Part shown: positions 17,267 through 27,600 of the stretch, in pieces | Position numbering within the stretch: position 1 is the stretch's first letter | Layout of the letters: every line of letters begins with the position of its first letter | Source: Clostridiales bacterium | GTDB lineage: Bacteria > Bacillota > Clostridia > Christensenellales > CAG-314 | Assembly: GCA_003537755.1 (NCBI GenBank) | Contig: DPQS01000008.1 | Coordinates: 11,704-67,787, forward strand | Direction: 5' to 3' | DNA length: 56,084 nt | Position numbers and translations under genes: made by a program | Notes under the pieces: generated by a model | The model's input: the letters and a program-made list of their open reading frames with translations, nothing else | Told to the model about the DNA's origin: nothing | Database searches by the model: none

Positions 17267-20200
17267 ATGAACAAGAAAAATAACATTGTTTGCGCTTTAA
17301 TTGTGTTGGTATTTGTCGTAACGTGCTTGACGTTTGCGGCATGCGACAAAAAAGACGACAACATTGTACCTCCTGCTCCTGCCGATCCTACTCTGATTAC
17401 GAGTTTTGAAAACGTGGACGATTTATATGCTCTTACGGCAATAGAAATTGCGCCGAACGACGAGTACAAATTGGGCGTCAACTCCGACAAAAACCATGTC
17501 AGCGACGGCGAAGCAAGCCTTCGTTACACCTTTGCGTCGGGCGGCTCGCATCTGTTTTGTCAGTATATTGCCGACAGTCATTTGTCGGACTTGGACGTAA
17601 CAAAGTTAAGCGCCGTTTCATTGGACTTTTTCAATACGTCGGACACGGAACAAATCGTAACTTTGTCTGTTACTACAAGCAGCGGAGCGGCATTGTTCAG
17701 CAAGCAACAAAGTCTGTCGCCCAATGCTAAAACTACCGTCGTTTACGATGAGTTGGGATCGTTTTCGTACAAGAGAAAAGCAAACGTAGCAGGATTTTCC
17801 TTCCGTTTTGATGTGGAAAGCCCTGTTACGATATATGTGGATAACATGCGCGTAACTCTCGGTGCAAGCGATGTTCCGCCGGAGGACTTCAACGCATTCA
17901 CCGAAGGCATAGTAAACGTGCCGGAACAGCCCGTGACAACGGAAACTCTCGATCAAAACATTGCGTTTTTGGATGCCGTTGGCTATGCTCGACAACTTTA
18001 CGACGGGCTTGTCGACAAAACCACGGCAAAAGCTGCCAACGTTCAGCTGCTCAAAAAATATGAAACATTGGCAAACGGTTATGCCGCACTGTACACGCCG
18101 CGTAACGACACCGACATTGTCGACAAATGGGAGTACGGCGTAGGGCTTACCGTCGGTACGGATGTAGACAAAGATTACGGAGCAATGTGGTCAATTGTTG
18201 TCAACGCTAAGCGCGACGGAGAACAAAGTCTCCGATTTACCGACGTAAGCGTGGACGGATTCGGCGAAGCCGTGATGTACGTATACAATCCTACGGAATA
18301 CCAATTGCAATACAGTCTAAGCGGCGGATGGCAATCCTTCGGCGCCGAGCGCGGAAAGTTGTCGCAAGGCGAGTGGAACAAAATATCTTTCAACGCAAGT
18401 CTTGTCGAAAACGATACCGTCGGTTCGTTGTTTATGATTGTGTCTCGTATGGAAAACGGCGTGCGTATGCCCTTTGACGGAGTGTTCGGTTTCAGCGCAA
18501 TCTACGGCGTACCTGCAAGTATTGTGGCAAAACCGATAATTGACGAAATAGCCACGTTGCCCGTTGTAGAGGAAATCGGTTTGACAAACAAAGCCGAAGT
18601 CGGTACCGTTCGCGCGCATTACGACAATTTGTCGAGATCTGCCAAGGCGGCGGTTACTAATTACAAAAAATTGTCCGAAGCGGAAAATAAAATAGCCGAT
18701 ATCGAGGCACAAACTCTGGACGACAAAATAAGCGTACTTGTAGCAACCGAAGTAACGCAAGCCAATGCGGCGGTTTGTTTCGACAAAACCGTCGAGTTGT
18801 ACAACGAGTACCGCGCGTTAAGCAACCTTGCATACGGTAAAGTGACAAAAATAGGGGAGCTAAACACATTTAAAAAATATCTTGACGGCTATCTTCCTAC
18901 GATTGTCAAGGATATGACGGACAATTTGCCGTCGGCGGATCTTGCCGACTTCCCGAAGGTTGTCGACAAGCTAAATCAAATATTGCAACTATTCGATTTG
19001 TTGGACGAAGAGGATCGACAAAACATCGACGTCGACAAATTGGCAAAGTACAAATCGATGGCTTCCGATTACGCTTTGTTGTACGATTTTACCGACGACA
19101 ATCTCGGTAAGATAAGTATTACTACCGACTTCGGCAATGCTTGGCAAGGGACAATGACTACGCAAACGGACGTCGACTACGGCAATGTGCTTGTTTGCGA
19201 TGTTAAAGGCGGTCATGCGGGCGATTTTTCTCGTAATGCCGAGTTCCGAGTTCGTGACACTTCCGTCAAGACGGCAAAGTACGAAAAGATAGTATTTTAC
19301 GTCTACTGCCCGATTGATCAGGCGATGTTCAGGTGCTATCCGTCAAACTGGAAAAATCCTTACGACGTTAAACTGTCGGCAAATGCGTGGAACAAAATCG
19401 AAGTCGACGCGTCGTTGTTTGTCGACGGAACGCTGGACGGAATGTTTTTCCTGTTTATTTCCAAGGAGGGTACGCAACCTGTCGGAGTGTGGAAGGTTTC
19501 CGATTTCTTCGGATATGTCGACAGGGAAACTACAAACAAACTTGTCAGTGGTTTCGTCGACGTTGTAAACGCTTTACCCGAAACAGCCCAACTTACCCTT
19601 GCCGACGAAGCAATGGTAAACCAAGCAACGGAATTGTACCGACAATTCAAGCCTTATTGCATCAATTACATTTCGCAAGCGGTACTTAACAAATATAAAC
19701 GCGCCGTGGATAAACTGGCGGAACTTAAACAAGCGAGTGTATTAGACAAGCTTACCTCGATGGTAAACGATTTGACGGAAAATTCCGGCGGGGAAGAAGT
19801 GTATGCGGCATTGTACTATTACACGTCCCTATCCAAGGCACTACAAAAGCAGGTTGACGAAGCTGTCGTAAGTAAACTAATCAATATGGTGGAAACCTCC
19901 GGAGTAAAGTTTGCCGCCGCGTTGGATGCCGACGTGCGAAATTTTGGCGCAAATTACGATTTTCCGAGGCAACTGTCCAAACTCAAAGTTCTGTCGGATA
20001 TTATCAACGGCTTATCCGACGAAGTATATGCTTTGCTGTCGACGGAAACTTCGACTACCATTTCGGCTCTTAACAAAATAGGTAAAAAATATGCCGTTGT
20101 CGCAAACGTAGGCGGCGATGTTGTTGTCGACGAACAATACGGCAATGCTTATCGATTGACCGTCAAACCCGAAGCACCCGAACAAAATAACTTGCTTACC

Positions 20201-20479
20201 CTTGCTAAGGGAACGGCAAGCGGCAAAAACATAGTATTCTACGTGTATCGTCCCGACGCCGCAAGCGATGCTTTTTTGTACTTTGCAGGACAAAACAACG
20301 TGTGGACGTCCACGGACAAAACGTCGGTGACAATTTCTGCCGACGGTTGGACAAGAGTGGAATTTGCGGCAGAGGACGTTGTAAATGCCGATTGGACAAC
20401 ATATTGGTATATTTATCTCAAAGACAAGAATGTTTCGGAAGAAAGTGGTTGGCTGATAAGTGACATTTACGCCTATTAA
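17267..20479 (+). CDS. Giant modular surface lipoprotein with four beta-sandwich modules and helical spacers
   Basis: 1070 residues with lipobox TFAAC (cysteine 26); ribosome site GGAGG only 10 bases after the GH123 stop. Four related beta-rich modules are visible near residues 45-200, 284-420, 605-760 and 930-1070. Each contains a strand like KIVFYVYCPIDQ or AVMYVYNPTEYQ, a step like NAWNKIEVDASL, and ends in a motif of the form W-x-(I/V)-S-D-(I/F)-(Y/F)-(A/G)-Y (for example WKVSDFFGYVD and WLISDIYAY). Between them lie helical bundles of the FIVAR-like type (AEVGTVRAHYDNLSRSAKAA). The modules resemble carbohydrate-binding domains but match no family I can name. No catalytic signature was seen, so a glycan-capture or adhesin role is likely. 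The next gene carries the same module. Confidence 0.72.
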   Translation: MNKKNNIVCALIVLVFVVTCLTFAACDKKDDNIVPPAPADPTLITSFENVDDLYALTAIEIAPNDEYKLGVNSDKNHVSDGEASLRYTFASGGSHLFCQYIADSHLSDLDVTKLSAVSLDFFNTSDTEQIVTLSVTTSSGAALFSKQQSLSPNAKTTVVYDELGSFSYKRKANVAGFSFRFDVESPVTIYVDNMRVTLGASDVPPEDFNAFTEGIVNVPEQPVTTETLDQNIAFLDAVGYARQLYDGLVDKTTAKAANVQLLKKYETLANGYAALYTPRNDTDIVDKWEYGVGLTVGTDVDKDYGAMWSIVVNAKRDGEQSLRFTDVSVDGFGEAVMYVYNPTEYQLQYSLSGGWQSFGAERGKLSQGEWNKISFNASLVENDTVGSLFMIVSRMENGVRMPFDGVFGFSAIYGVPASIVAKPIIDEIATLPVVEEIGLTNKAEVGTVRAHYDNLSRSAKAAVTNYKKLSEAENKIADIEAQTLDDKISVLVATEVTQANAAVCFDKTVELYNEYRALSNLAYGKVTKIGELNTFKKYLDGYLPTIVKDMTDNLPSADLADFPKVVDKLNQILQLFDLLDEEDRQNIDVDKLAKYKSMASDYALLYDFTDDNLGKISITTDFGNAWQGTMTTQTDVDYGNVLVCDVKGGHAGDFSRNAEFRVRDTSVKTAKYEKIVFYVYCPIDQAMFRCYPSNWKNPYDVKLSANAWNKIEVDASLFVDGTLDGMFFLFISKEGTQPVGVWKVSDFFGYVDRETTNKLVSGFVDVVNALPETAQLTLADEAMVNQATELYRQFKPYCINYISQAVLNKYKRAVDKLAELKQASVLDKLTSMVNDLTENSGGEEVYAALYYYTSLSKALQKQVDEAVVSKLINMVETSGVKFAAALDADVRNFGANYDFPRQLSKLKVLSDIINGLSDEVYALLSTETSTTISALNKIGKKYAVVANVGGDVVVDEQYGNAYRLTVKPEAPEQNNLLTLAKGTASGKNIVFYVYRPDAASDAFLYFAGQNNVWTSTDKTSVTISADGWTRVEFAAEDVVNADWTTYWYIYLKDKNVSEESGWLISDIYAY

Positions 20480-20543
20480 AACGTGCTTTATGTAGCGTTG
20501 TACTACTGAAAATCTACAACAAATAAAAACAAGGAGAAATGCT

Positions 20544-23500
20544 ATGAACAAAAAACTTTCACTGTTAATTTGTTTGGCGGTACTTGCGGTATGTTTGTTC
20601 GGGGCGGTGGCGTGCGAGATGCACGAACACGACTACGTGGAACACGCCGCTGTTGTCGCAACATGCGACAAGGCAGGCAACGAATTGTACTACACTTGCA
20701 ACGGTTGCGACAAGTTGTTTGACAAAGACAAGCAGGAAATCGCATCTGTGCCGACAATCGAAGCCAAGGGACATGTTTACAACCAACACCCCGCCGTCAG
20801 TGCAACATGTACGGCGGACGGTAACGAGTTGTATTACACGTGCGACGTTTGCAAAAAGATTTTCGACAAAGACAAGAATGAAATCGATTTAGTTCCAACG
20901 GTAACCAAGGGGGAACACGCCTACAAGGAAGTTGCAGCGAAAGAGCCGACTTGTACTGAGGCAGGCAACGAATTGTACTACACGTGCGAAGGCTGCAACG
21001 GTTTGTTTGACAAGGACAAAAAGCCCATTGCCGAAATACCTGTGATTCCTGCCAAAAACCACGCGTATCACAAAGTGGAAGAAAAGGCCGCTACATGTGA
21101 AGCCGAAGGAAACCAAGAGTATTACACATGCGACAACGGATGCGGACAATTGTTTGACAAAGATAAAAAGGAAATAACCGCAATTCCGTCTATCCCTGCA
21201 AACGGGCATAAGTATGTCAAGCATGACGCGGTTGCCGCCACTTGCGAAATTGACGGTAATGAGGCATACTTCTCTTGTGAAAACTGCACAAAGCTGTTTG
21301 ATGTCGACAAAAAGGAAATTGAAAAAATCGTCGTAATACCCGCAACGGGACACGCATTCGGCTGGGAAAAAGACGAAGCTAACCATACGGCGGAATTGAA
21401 ATGTATACACGACGGTTGCACTAAGAGTAAAGGTACGATAAAAACGAGGCTTGGCGAGGAAGACCGCTTGATTGTCGATTACGACAGTGACGGTAATTTG
21501 ACCTACGACCTTAACAAATTCGGACAGGGTTTGTTTGCCGTCAACGTCAGTTTTGACAACAAGACGATTGTTTTTGAAAATGCGCAAGCCGATACAATGA
21601 CCGTTGGCATACAGCAATTGTTTGCGCACTCGGTAAAAATGGGCAAAGTGTCGGTAACCATTTCCGTTAAAATGGATGAAGGACCTACGATTTACGTAGA
21701 CGCGCCAATTACTCTTGCCAAACTGATAAACAACGTTGACGACCTGATTGCGATTCGTCCTGTCGTTATCGACGGTAGAGCAACCGTTACGGGCGGTGTT
21801 GTGACGGAACAAGACGGCCATAAAATTGTCACTCGTTATTACTATTTGCTTACATCCGATTTTAACGGCAAAACTCGCACGGAGGAAACAAGCGTGTTTG
21901 GCGAAGGCATTGCCGACACCGGCTACACGAGCGGTGACGCAAAGAGCGGTTTTGTAGGCGTGTTTGACGGAAACGGTCATACTATCAAAAACTTTACGCT
22001 TAACGTGCGCGGATTCTTCGGACATGTGGGCGGCGGTACTATCGACAACGTCACGTTTGAAAACATCGTGTTAAACAATGCCGACAGCGCAGTTTTTGGT
22101 AAGTTGATGGATGCGACCGTGACAAACGTTACGATCAAAAATGTGGAAACAGCAGTTAAACTGTCGGATACGTCGGGCATTGTGGCTTATCACGAAATAT
22201 TCGGTAGTAAGATAAACAAGTTGAACATCGACTTGACCGACGGAAAAGCCGCAGGACATATTTTTGCAAGGCAACTTACCGACGGAACGGGCGAGTGGAA
22301 AGCAAATGATTTCAGCGATATTGTAGTTAAAACCAATTACGACTTAAAGTTGTCACTTACTGCAACTCAGGCTTTGACGGACAACATTAGCGGCGTTTCG
22401 GTAAAATTCAATCCGTTTACCGTGGCTAAACCCGCCGCAGACCAAACTACATTCTACTACACCGGACACCAACTGACGTACAACGTCACGGAAAACGCAT
22501 TGTACACGGTGTCGGGCAACAAACAAACGGAAATAGGTTCCTACACGGTTACGGTAACGCTTAAACCCTACGACGGACTGACTTGGGAAGACGGTACAAC
22601 CGCCGAAGTGACTTTTACTTTTGAAATCGTGGAAATGACGGATTCCGCCGCTGCGGACCTTGCACAAGCGTTTGCAAACAAAGTGACCGCACTCAACGGA
22701 CAATTGCTGTTGCCGCGCGACAAAATGGCGGTGGAAGGGCTTGTTGCCGACTACGAAGTGTTGCACGACAAGGTAAAAGCGTTGCTTACCGACGTCAAGA
22801 CGGCATTGGACGGAATGAAAGCGCAAGCCGACAAGTATACGCAGTTGGAAGTGGTGTTTATCGATTGTATTCGTACCGCACTAAAAGATTACGAAAAATA
22901 TTACATCGTATTTAACAATCACACCGACGCGGAAATCAGCGTTTTCTTGGGCGGAAATACAACAAACGGCAAATGGGAACAAACCAATCAGACAAAAATA
23001 GCGGCTAACACTTTGGCACAAATTGACTATCCCTCCGTGTATGCGGAAGCCGGAAATATTTACATTTATGTAAACGGTGTCGATATAAACAGCGGTAGCG
23101 GATATGTATTCTTTGTATACGGCTACTTGGATGCGCAAGCAAATGTCGAAGCTCTTAAAGCATTTACCGACGCTTTGAACGCATTTGAAACGGGCGCTTT
23201 GACGATTGCAGACGAAGCAAAAGTTGTTGCGGCTCGAACTGCATACGACGCCTTGTCTGCATTTGTCAAAAAACAAGTAACCGAGGAACAACTGACAAAA
23301 TTAGTTAATGCGGAAAATGAAATCCTCGTTGCTAAGAATAAAGCCGCGGCAAAGACCGTTGCGGACATGATTGACGCTCTTACAAACGACAGCACCGCCG
23401 AGGAAGTGGTTGCGACAAGCAATGCTTACGACAATCTGACCGCCGCGCAAAAGGCATATATTTCCGAGGCTCAGTTGGCTGCATTGCAAGCACAGGTAAT

Positions 23501-24437
23501 GCGTGTGGAAGAAGCCGTAGTGCAAGCCAAAGCCGACACGTTCAAAGCAAAAGTGGACGCGCTCGGTACGCCGACATTCCCCAAGGATAAACATGCCGTG
23601 GAAGCATTGGCAGCGGAATACAATGCATTGGAAGAAACGGTACAAGCAAAGTTGACGGAAACAAAAGCGAAGTTGGACGGATATGTCCAAGAGGCGGCAA
23701 AATACGTAGAGTTGGAAGCGACATTCGGTAGCGACAGAATTATAAGCACTTTCTCCGGGTATGACGAGTATTACCTTGTAATTTACAATCCGAAGGATAC
23801 GGCTGTCAATTTCTACTATTCCGGCACTGCCAGCAGTTGGGCAGCTTGCGGACAAACGACTTTGCCAAGCAAGAGTTACACTCAAATCATTTATGATAAG
23901 CGTTTCGTATCGGCGGGCGATGCGTATGTATATGGTGACAACGCAACGATTAACTTCAACGATACCGAAAGTGGCTGGATTTGCAATGTTTACGGCAGAA
24001 AAAACGAGGCTGGTGCGGAAGTCGTTGCTTTGTCTGTAAATGGAACGACAGATGACCCGACACACGGAAAAGTGCTTTTGACTGATGTAAAGAAACCCTC
24101 CGATGAAGAATGGGGACACGACAATGGCGGATACCTTATAAAATGGGGTTCTATGACTGTCACACAAATTGCCCAACTTAAAAAGTTCGACAATGTGTAT
24201 GTGTATGTATACAACCCGGCTGATGTGGCTGTAGGCTTCTATTTTTCTGATAATGTTAGTTGGGCGGCACTTGATAGAACCGTTATCGCTGCCAAAAGCT
24301 GGGCAAAAATTTCATTGTCTCAATTACTTGCACTGGATAATGGCTTTACGACTGTCTATGTTAATGCCGAACAAAATACCGAGGGCTTTGTTTATGAAGG
24401 TTGGATGATTTCCGATTTCTACGGCACTGCAAAGTAA
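20544..24437 (+). CDS. Giant modular surface lipoprotein with Cys-rich tandem repeats, MBG-like and binding-like modules
   Basis: 1297 residues with lipobox GAVAC (cysteine 24) and ribosome site AAGGAGAAA. Order: five ~50-residue Cys/His repeats (about 27-270); a beta-solenoid-like stretch with GVFDGNGHTIKNFTLNV (about 465-560); an MBG-like beta domain (FTVAKPAADQTTFYYTGHQL, about 615-695); then alternating FIVAR-like helical spacers and three copies of the beta module shared with the preceding gene, the last ending WMISDFYGTAK at the C-terminus. No catalytic residues are recognisable. An adhesin or glycan-binding role is inferred. The final module (from about base 24000) seems to use codons with fewer CpG steps than the rest, which may mark recombination. 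A hairpin after the gene ends this operon. Confidence 0.72.
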   Translation: MNKKLSLLICLAVLAVCLFGAVACEMHEHDYVEHAAVVATCDKAGNELYYTCNGCDKLFDKDKQEIASVPTIEAKGHVYNQHPAVSATCTADGNELYYTCDVCKKIFDKDKNEIDLVPTVTKGEHAYKEVAAKEPTCTEAGNELYYTCEGCNGLFDKDKKPIAEIPVIPAKNHAYHKVEEKAATCEAEGNQEYYTCDNGCGQLFDKDKKEITAIPSIPANGHKYVKHDAVAATCEIDGNEAYFSCENCTKLFDVDKKEIEKIVVIPATGHAFGWEKDEANHTAELKCIHDGCTKSKGTIKTRLGEEDRLIVDYDSDGNLTYDLNKFGQGLFAVNVSFDNKTIVFENAQADTMTVGIQQLFAHSVKMGKVSVTISVKMDEGPTIYVDAPITLAKLINNVDDLIAIRPVVIDGRATVTGGVVTEQDGHKIVTRYYYLLTSDFNGKTRTEETSVFGEGIADTGYTSGDAKSGFVGVFDGNGHTIKNFTLNVRGFFGHVGGGTIDNVTFENIVLNNADSAVFGKLMDATVTNVTIKNVETAVKLSDTSGIVAYHEIFGSKINKLNIDLTDGKAAGHIFARQLTDGTGEWKANDFSDIVVKTNYDLKLSLTATQALTDNISGVSVKFNPFTVAKPAADQTTFYYTGHQLTYNVTENALYTVSGNKQTEIGSYTVTVTLKPYDGLTWEDGTTAEVTFTFEIVEMTDSAAADLAQAFANKVTALNGQLLLPRDKMAVEGLVADYEVLHDKVKALLTDVKTALDGMKAQADKYTQLEVVFIDCIRTALKDYEKYYIVFNNHTDAEISVFLGGNTTNGKWEQTNQTKIAANTLAQIDYPSVYAEAGNIYIYVNGVDINSGSGYVFFVYGYLDAQANVEALKAFTDALNAFETGALTIADEAKVVAARTAYDALSAFVKKQVTEEQLTKLVNAENEILVAKNKAAAKTVADMIDALTNDSTAEEVVATSNAYDNLTAAQKAYISEAQLAALQAQVMRVEEAVVQAKADTFKAKVDALGTPTFPKDKHAVEALAAEYNALEETVQAKLTETKAKLDGYVQEAAKYVELEATFGSDRIISTFSGYDEYYLVIYNPKDTAVNFYYSGTASSWAACGQTTLPSKSYTQIIYDKRFVSAGDAYVYGDNATINFNDTESGWICNVYGRKNEAGAEVVALSVNGTTDDPTHGKVLLTDVKKPSDEEWGHDNGGYLIKWGSMTVTQIAQLKKFDNVYVYVYNPADVAVGFYFSDNVSWAALDRTVIAAKSWAKISLSQLLALDNGFTTVYVNAEQNTEGFVYEGWMISDFYGTAK
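20622..21352 (+). repeat. Five in-frame ~150-bp repeats encoding Cys/His modules
   Basis: Each unit encodes H-x-Y...A-T-C-x-x-x-G-N-E-x-Y-Y-x-C-x-x-C-x-K/Q-L/I-F-D-K/V-D-K...P-x-x-x-A-K/N/T-G-H. The third unit is slightly altered and the fourth has an extra residue (DNGCG). Units have diverged at the DNA level, so they are old rather than recently expanded. Confidence 0.85.
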
Positions 24438-24450
24438 CGCAAAATTCATT

Positions 24451-24484
24451 TTGACCCACCGGGTTTTTCGGCTCGGTGGGTCAA
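24451..24484 (+). terminator. Strong hairpin after the giant lipoprotein genes
   Basis: TTGACCCACCG and CGGTGGGTCAA form a perfect 11-bp stem with a T-rich loop. No uninterrupted T tract follows, so termination may be partial; it could also stabilise the 3' end of the operon mRNA. Confidence 0.6.
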
Positions 24485-24556
24485 CTAAATTGTAAGTTTT
24501 TCGCCAGACGTCGAGTTTGTCGGCGTTTGTCAAAGCACTTGACAATCAACAAGCTA

Positions 24557-24585
24557 TTGAAAACAACGTGCTTGTATGGTACAAT
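24557..24585 (+). promoter_or_regulatory. Promoter of the alpha-mannosidase unit
   Basis: TTGAAA, 17 bases, TACAAT, 37 bases before the ATG of the GH38 gene. This marks a separate transcription unit. Confidence 0.7.
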
Positions 24586-24621
24586 TACTTTACGACAATT
24601 TTGTATCGGAGTTTTGGAATA

Positions 24622-27600
24622 ATGATTACACCGAATATCGAAGAAAAACTTTCTACCGTTTGTAGTAAACTTAACGCATTGCAACAGGTTGCCAAAATCG
24701 ATTTGGACGTAGTTTACACCCCGTGTGACGCCGAGTGCCGCCACACATTGCCCGTCAAACGCACCGATTGGCAACCGTTTGTCCACCCGTACTATCTGTT
24801 TGAACAAAACAAATACTATTGGTTCCGTGCCAAGTTTACCGTGCCGAAGTTGCAGGCGCACCAAAAAGCATATTTGTGCGTGGAAACTTTTATCGGCGGC
24901 GTGGCAAGTACAATTCGTCCGCAGGGATTGCTGTACCTCAACGGAAAGGAAGTCTGCGGCATAGATATCAAACATACCGATGTATTGCTTGACGGCGCAG
25001 GCGAATACGAAATGTACTTGCATTTTTACACGCACGTGTTTGGTACGGGCTTTCCGTTGTACTTCAGTGTTAAAATTCGCGATGAGCGTATTACGCAAGC
25101 ATATTACGACTTTAATGTGCCATTTTCTGCAGTTAAACTGCTAAACTTGCGTACTAACGAATTGACTCGCAGTCTTACCGTGTTGGAAAAAGCAACAAAT
25201 ATCGTGGATTTTCGCAATCCCTATTCCGAAGAGTTTTATGTTTCTGTCGAGCAAGCATGCGATTACTTGAAGCGCGAGTACTACGGTGTGTCGGGTGGCA
25301 GTTTTAATACGGCTTTATGTGTGGGGCATACTCACATAGACGTTGCGTGGTTGTGGAATTTGGAACAAACTCGGCAAAAGGTCGAGCGCAGTTTTTCGAC
25401 GGTCTTGAAACTTATGGACGAGTACCCCGAATACCGCTTTATGATGTCGCAGCCGCAACTTTTTGCCTATCTCAAACAGACCGATTCCGAATTGTTTACT
25501 CGCGTAAAACAACGCATACAGGAAGGTCGTTGGGAGGTGGACGGCGCAATGTGGCTGGAAGCCGACACCAATCTGACTTGCGGCGAAAGCCTTGTGCGAC
25601 AAATGATGTACGGGCAAAGATTTTTCCCCGACGAGTTTGGGATTGACTGTACGTGCGTGTGGCTACCCGACGTATTCGGTTACAGCGGACAACTTCCGCA
25701 AATAATGGCAAAAAGCGGCATAAAACGTTTTGTTACGGCAAAAATAGGTTGGAACGACACCGACCGCTTCCCGTATGATGTATTCGATTGGTACGGTATC
25801 GACGGTAGCAAGGTGTTTGCGTATTTGTTGTCTACGTCCGACACCGATCCGCGCAACGGCGTTTACGACCGTACATACACAAGCTATTGCGAGCCGCTAA
25901 CGGCAAAAAGCGCGCTCGGCACATGGAATCGTTTCCAACAAAAGGACTTTACCGACAGCGTAATCATGAGTTACGGATACGGCGACGGCGGTGGCGGCCC
26001 GACGAGAGAAGATTTGGAACGTCAACGTAGACTTTCTTGCGGTCTATTGGGGATACCGAAAACAAAAATTTCAAGTTTACACGAAGCGTTGGACGTGGTG
26101 GAAAGCAATTTCCGTAGGTCGTGCGAGGAACTCAGACGTGTGCCGAAGTGGCACGGGGAGTTGTATTTCGAGTTTCATCGCGGTACATTGACAAGCGTTC
26201 CACGAGTAAAGAAGAATAATCGCATGGCGGAAATCGCCTTAATAAACGCCGAACAGTTGTCCGTAATGGCAAACAAGCTTTGCGGCGTCTTGTATCCTGC
26301 GGAACAAATCGAACGCAACTGGAAAGTGGCATTACTTAATCAATTCCATGATATTTTGCCCGGTTCGGCGGTGGAAGCAGTTTACGCGGACAGCGACAAG
26401 CAGTATGCCGAGTTGTTTGCCGAAACGGGAAAAATTACCAAAAACGCATTGCAATCTATTGCCGAAAATGTTGACGCGGAAGGAAAAACGGTGGTATTCA
26501 ACAATACGCCGTTTACTGCCAACGGCACGGTAACATTGAACGGAAAAACGCATATTGTGCGTGATATTTCTGCGCACGGATACAATGTTATTGACATCGA
26601 TTGCAGTGACCGAAGTTGCGGCGATAAAGTGCAAGTCGGCGACAAAATGTTGCAAAATTCCTACTACGTACTAACCTTTTCAAACGACGGAAGCGTTGTA
26701 AACCTGCTTGACAAACGTAATAACAGGCAAATCGTACCCGACGGGCAACAGCTTAACCAATTTGTCGCTTACGATGACATGCCGTTTGAGTACGACAATT
26801 GGGAAATGGCACCTTACCACAAGCAAAAGAGTCGGACATTATCGGAAAACGCCACCTTTGCCCCAATTGACGACGGGGACAGAAAGGGTTTTGAGATTGT
26901 CAAAAAGTACGGCAACTCTACAATCACGCAACGTGTCTGGTTGTACAATGACGGTATCGAACGCATCGACTTTGACACCGATGTGGTTTGGCGTGAAAAG
27001 GGACAACTGCTCAAAGTGCGCTTCCCGTTGGACGTAGTGTGCGACAACGCTCGTTACGACATTCAGTTCGGAAGCGTTTTACGTAGCACTCATGACAATA
27101 CAAGTTGGGACAGCGCGCGATTCGAATCGGTTGCGCACAAGTGGGTGGATATGTCCGAAGGTGGTTACGGCGTTGCGCTGCTCAACAACGGCAAATATGG
27201 TTTCGGGACGGAATACAACGTGTTGACGATGACCATTGTCAAAAGCGGCAGCTTTCCTTACGACGGCGCAAGCGATGTGGTGCCGAGCTTTACTTATTCG
27301 CTCTTGCCACATGCAAAAGACTACACAAACGGCGTAGTAAGTGCCGCTTACGTGCTTAATAATCCGTTTACTGTCGCAAAAGGCGGTAGCGGACAACTGC
27401 CGCAAAACTTTTCGTTGGTATCGACAAACGACGGCGGTCTAGTGTGCGAAACGGTCAAAAAAGCTGAGTGCGGTAAAGGCACTGTGGTGCGCGTGTACGA
27501 AGCCAACGGAGCACGACACAATGCGACCATTACATTTGGAGTGCCTGTCGATAAGGCGTTTTTGTGCGATCTCAATGAAAAAGAAATACAACAACTGACT

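Noticed and set aside
20622..21352. CRISPR-like array
   Set aside because: The periodicity is at the protein level, in frame, with diverged DNA; no palindromic direct repeats or unique spacers. No CRISPR array was seen elsewhere in the window.
24517..24621. N-terminal extension of the GH38 protein
   Set aside because: It would be translated from sequence upstream of and across the TTGAAA-N17-TACAAT promoter; the ATG at 24622 fits better.
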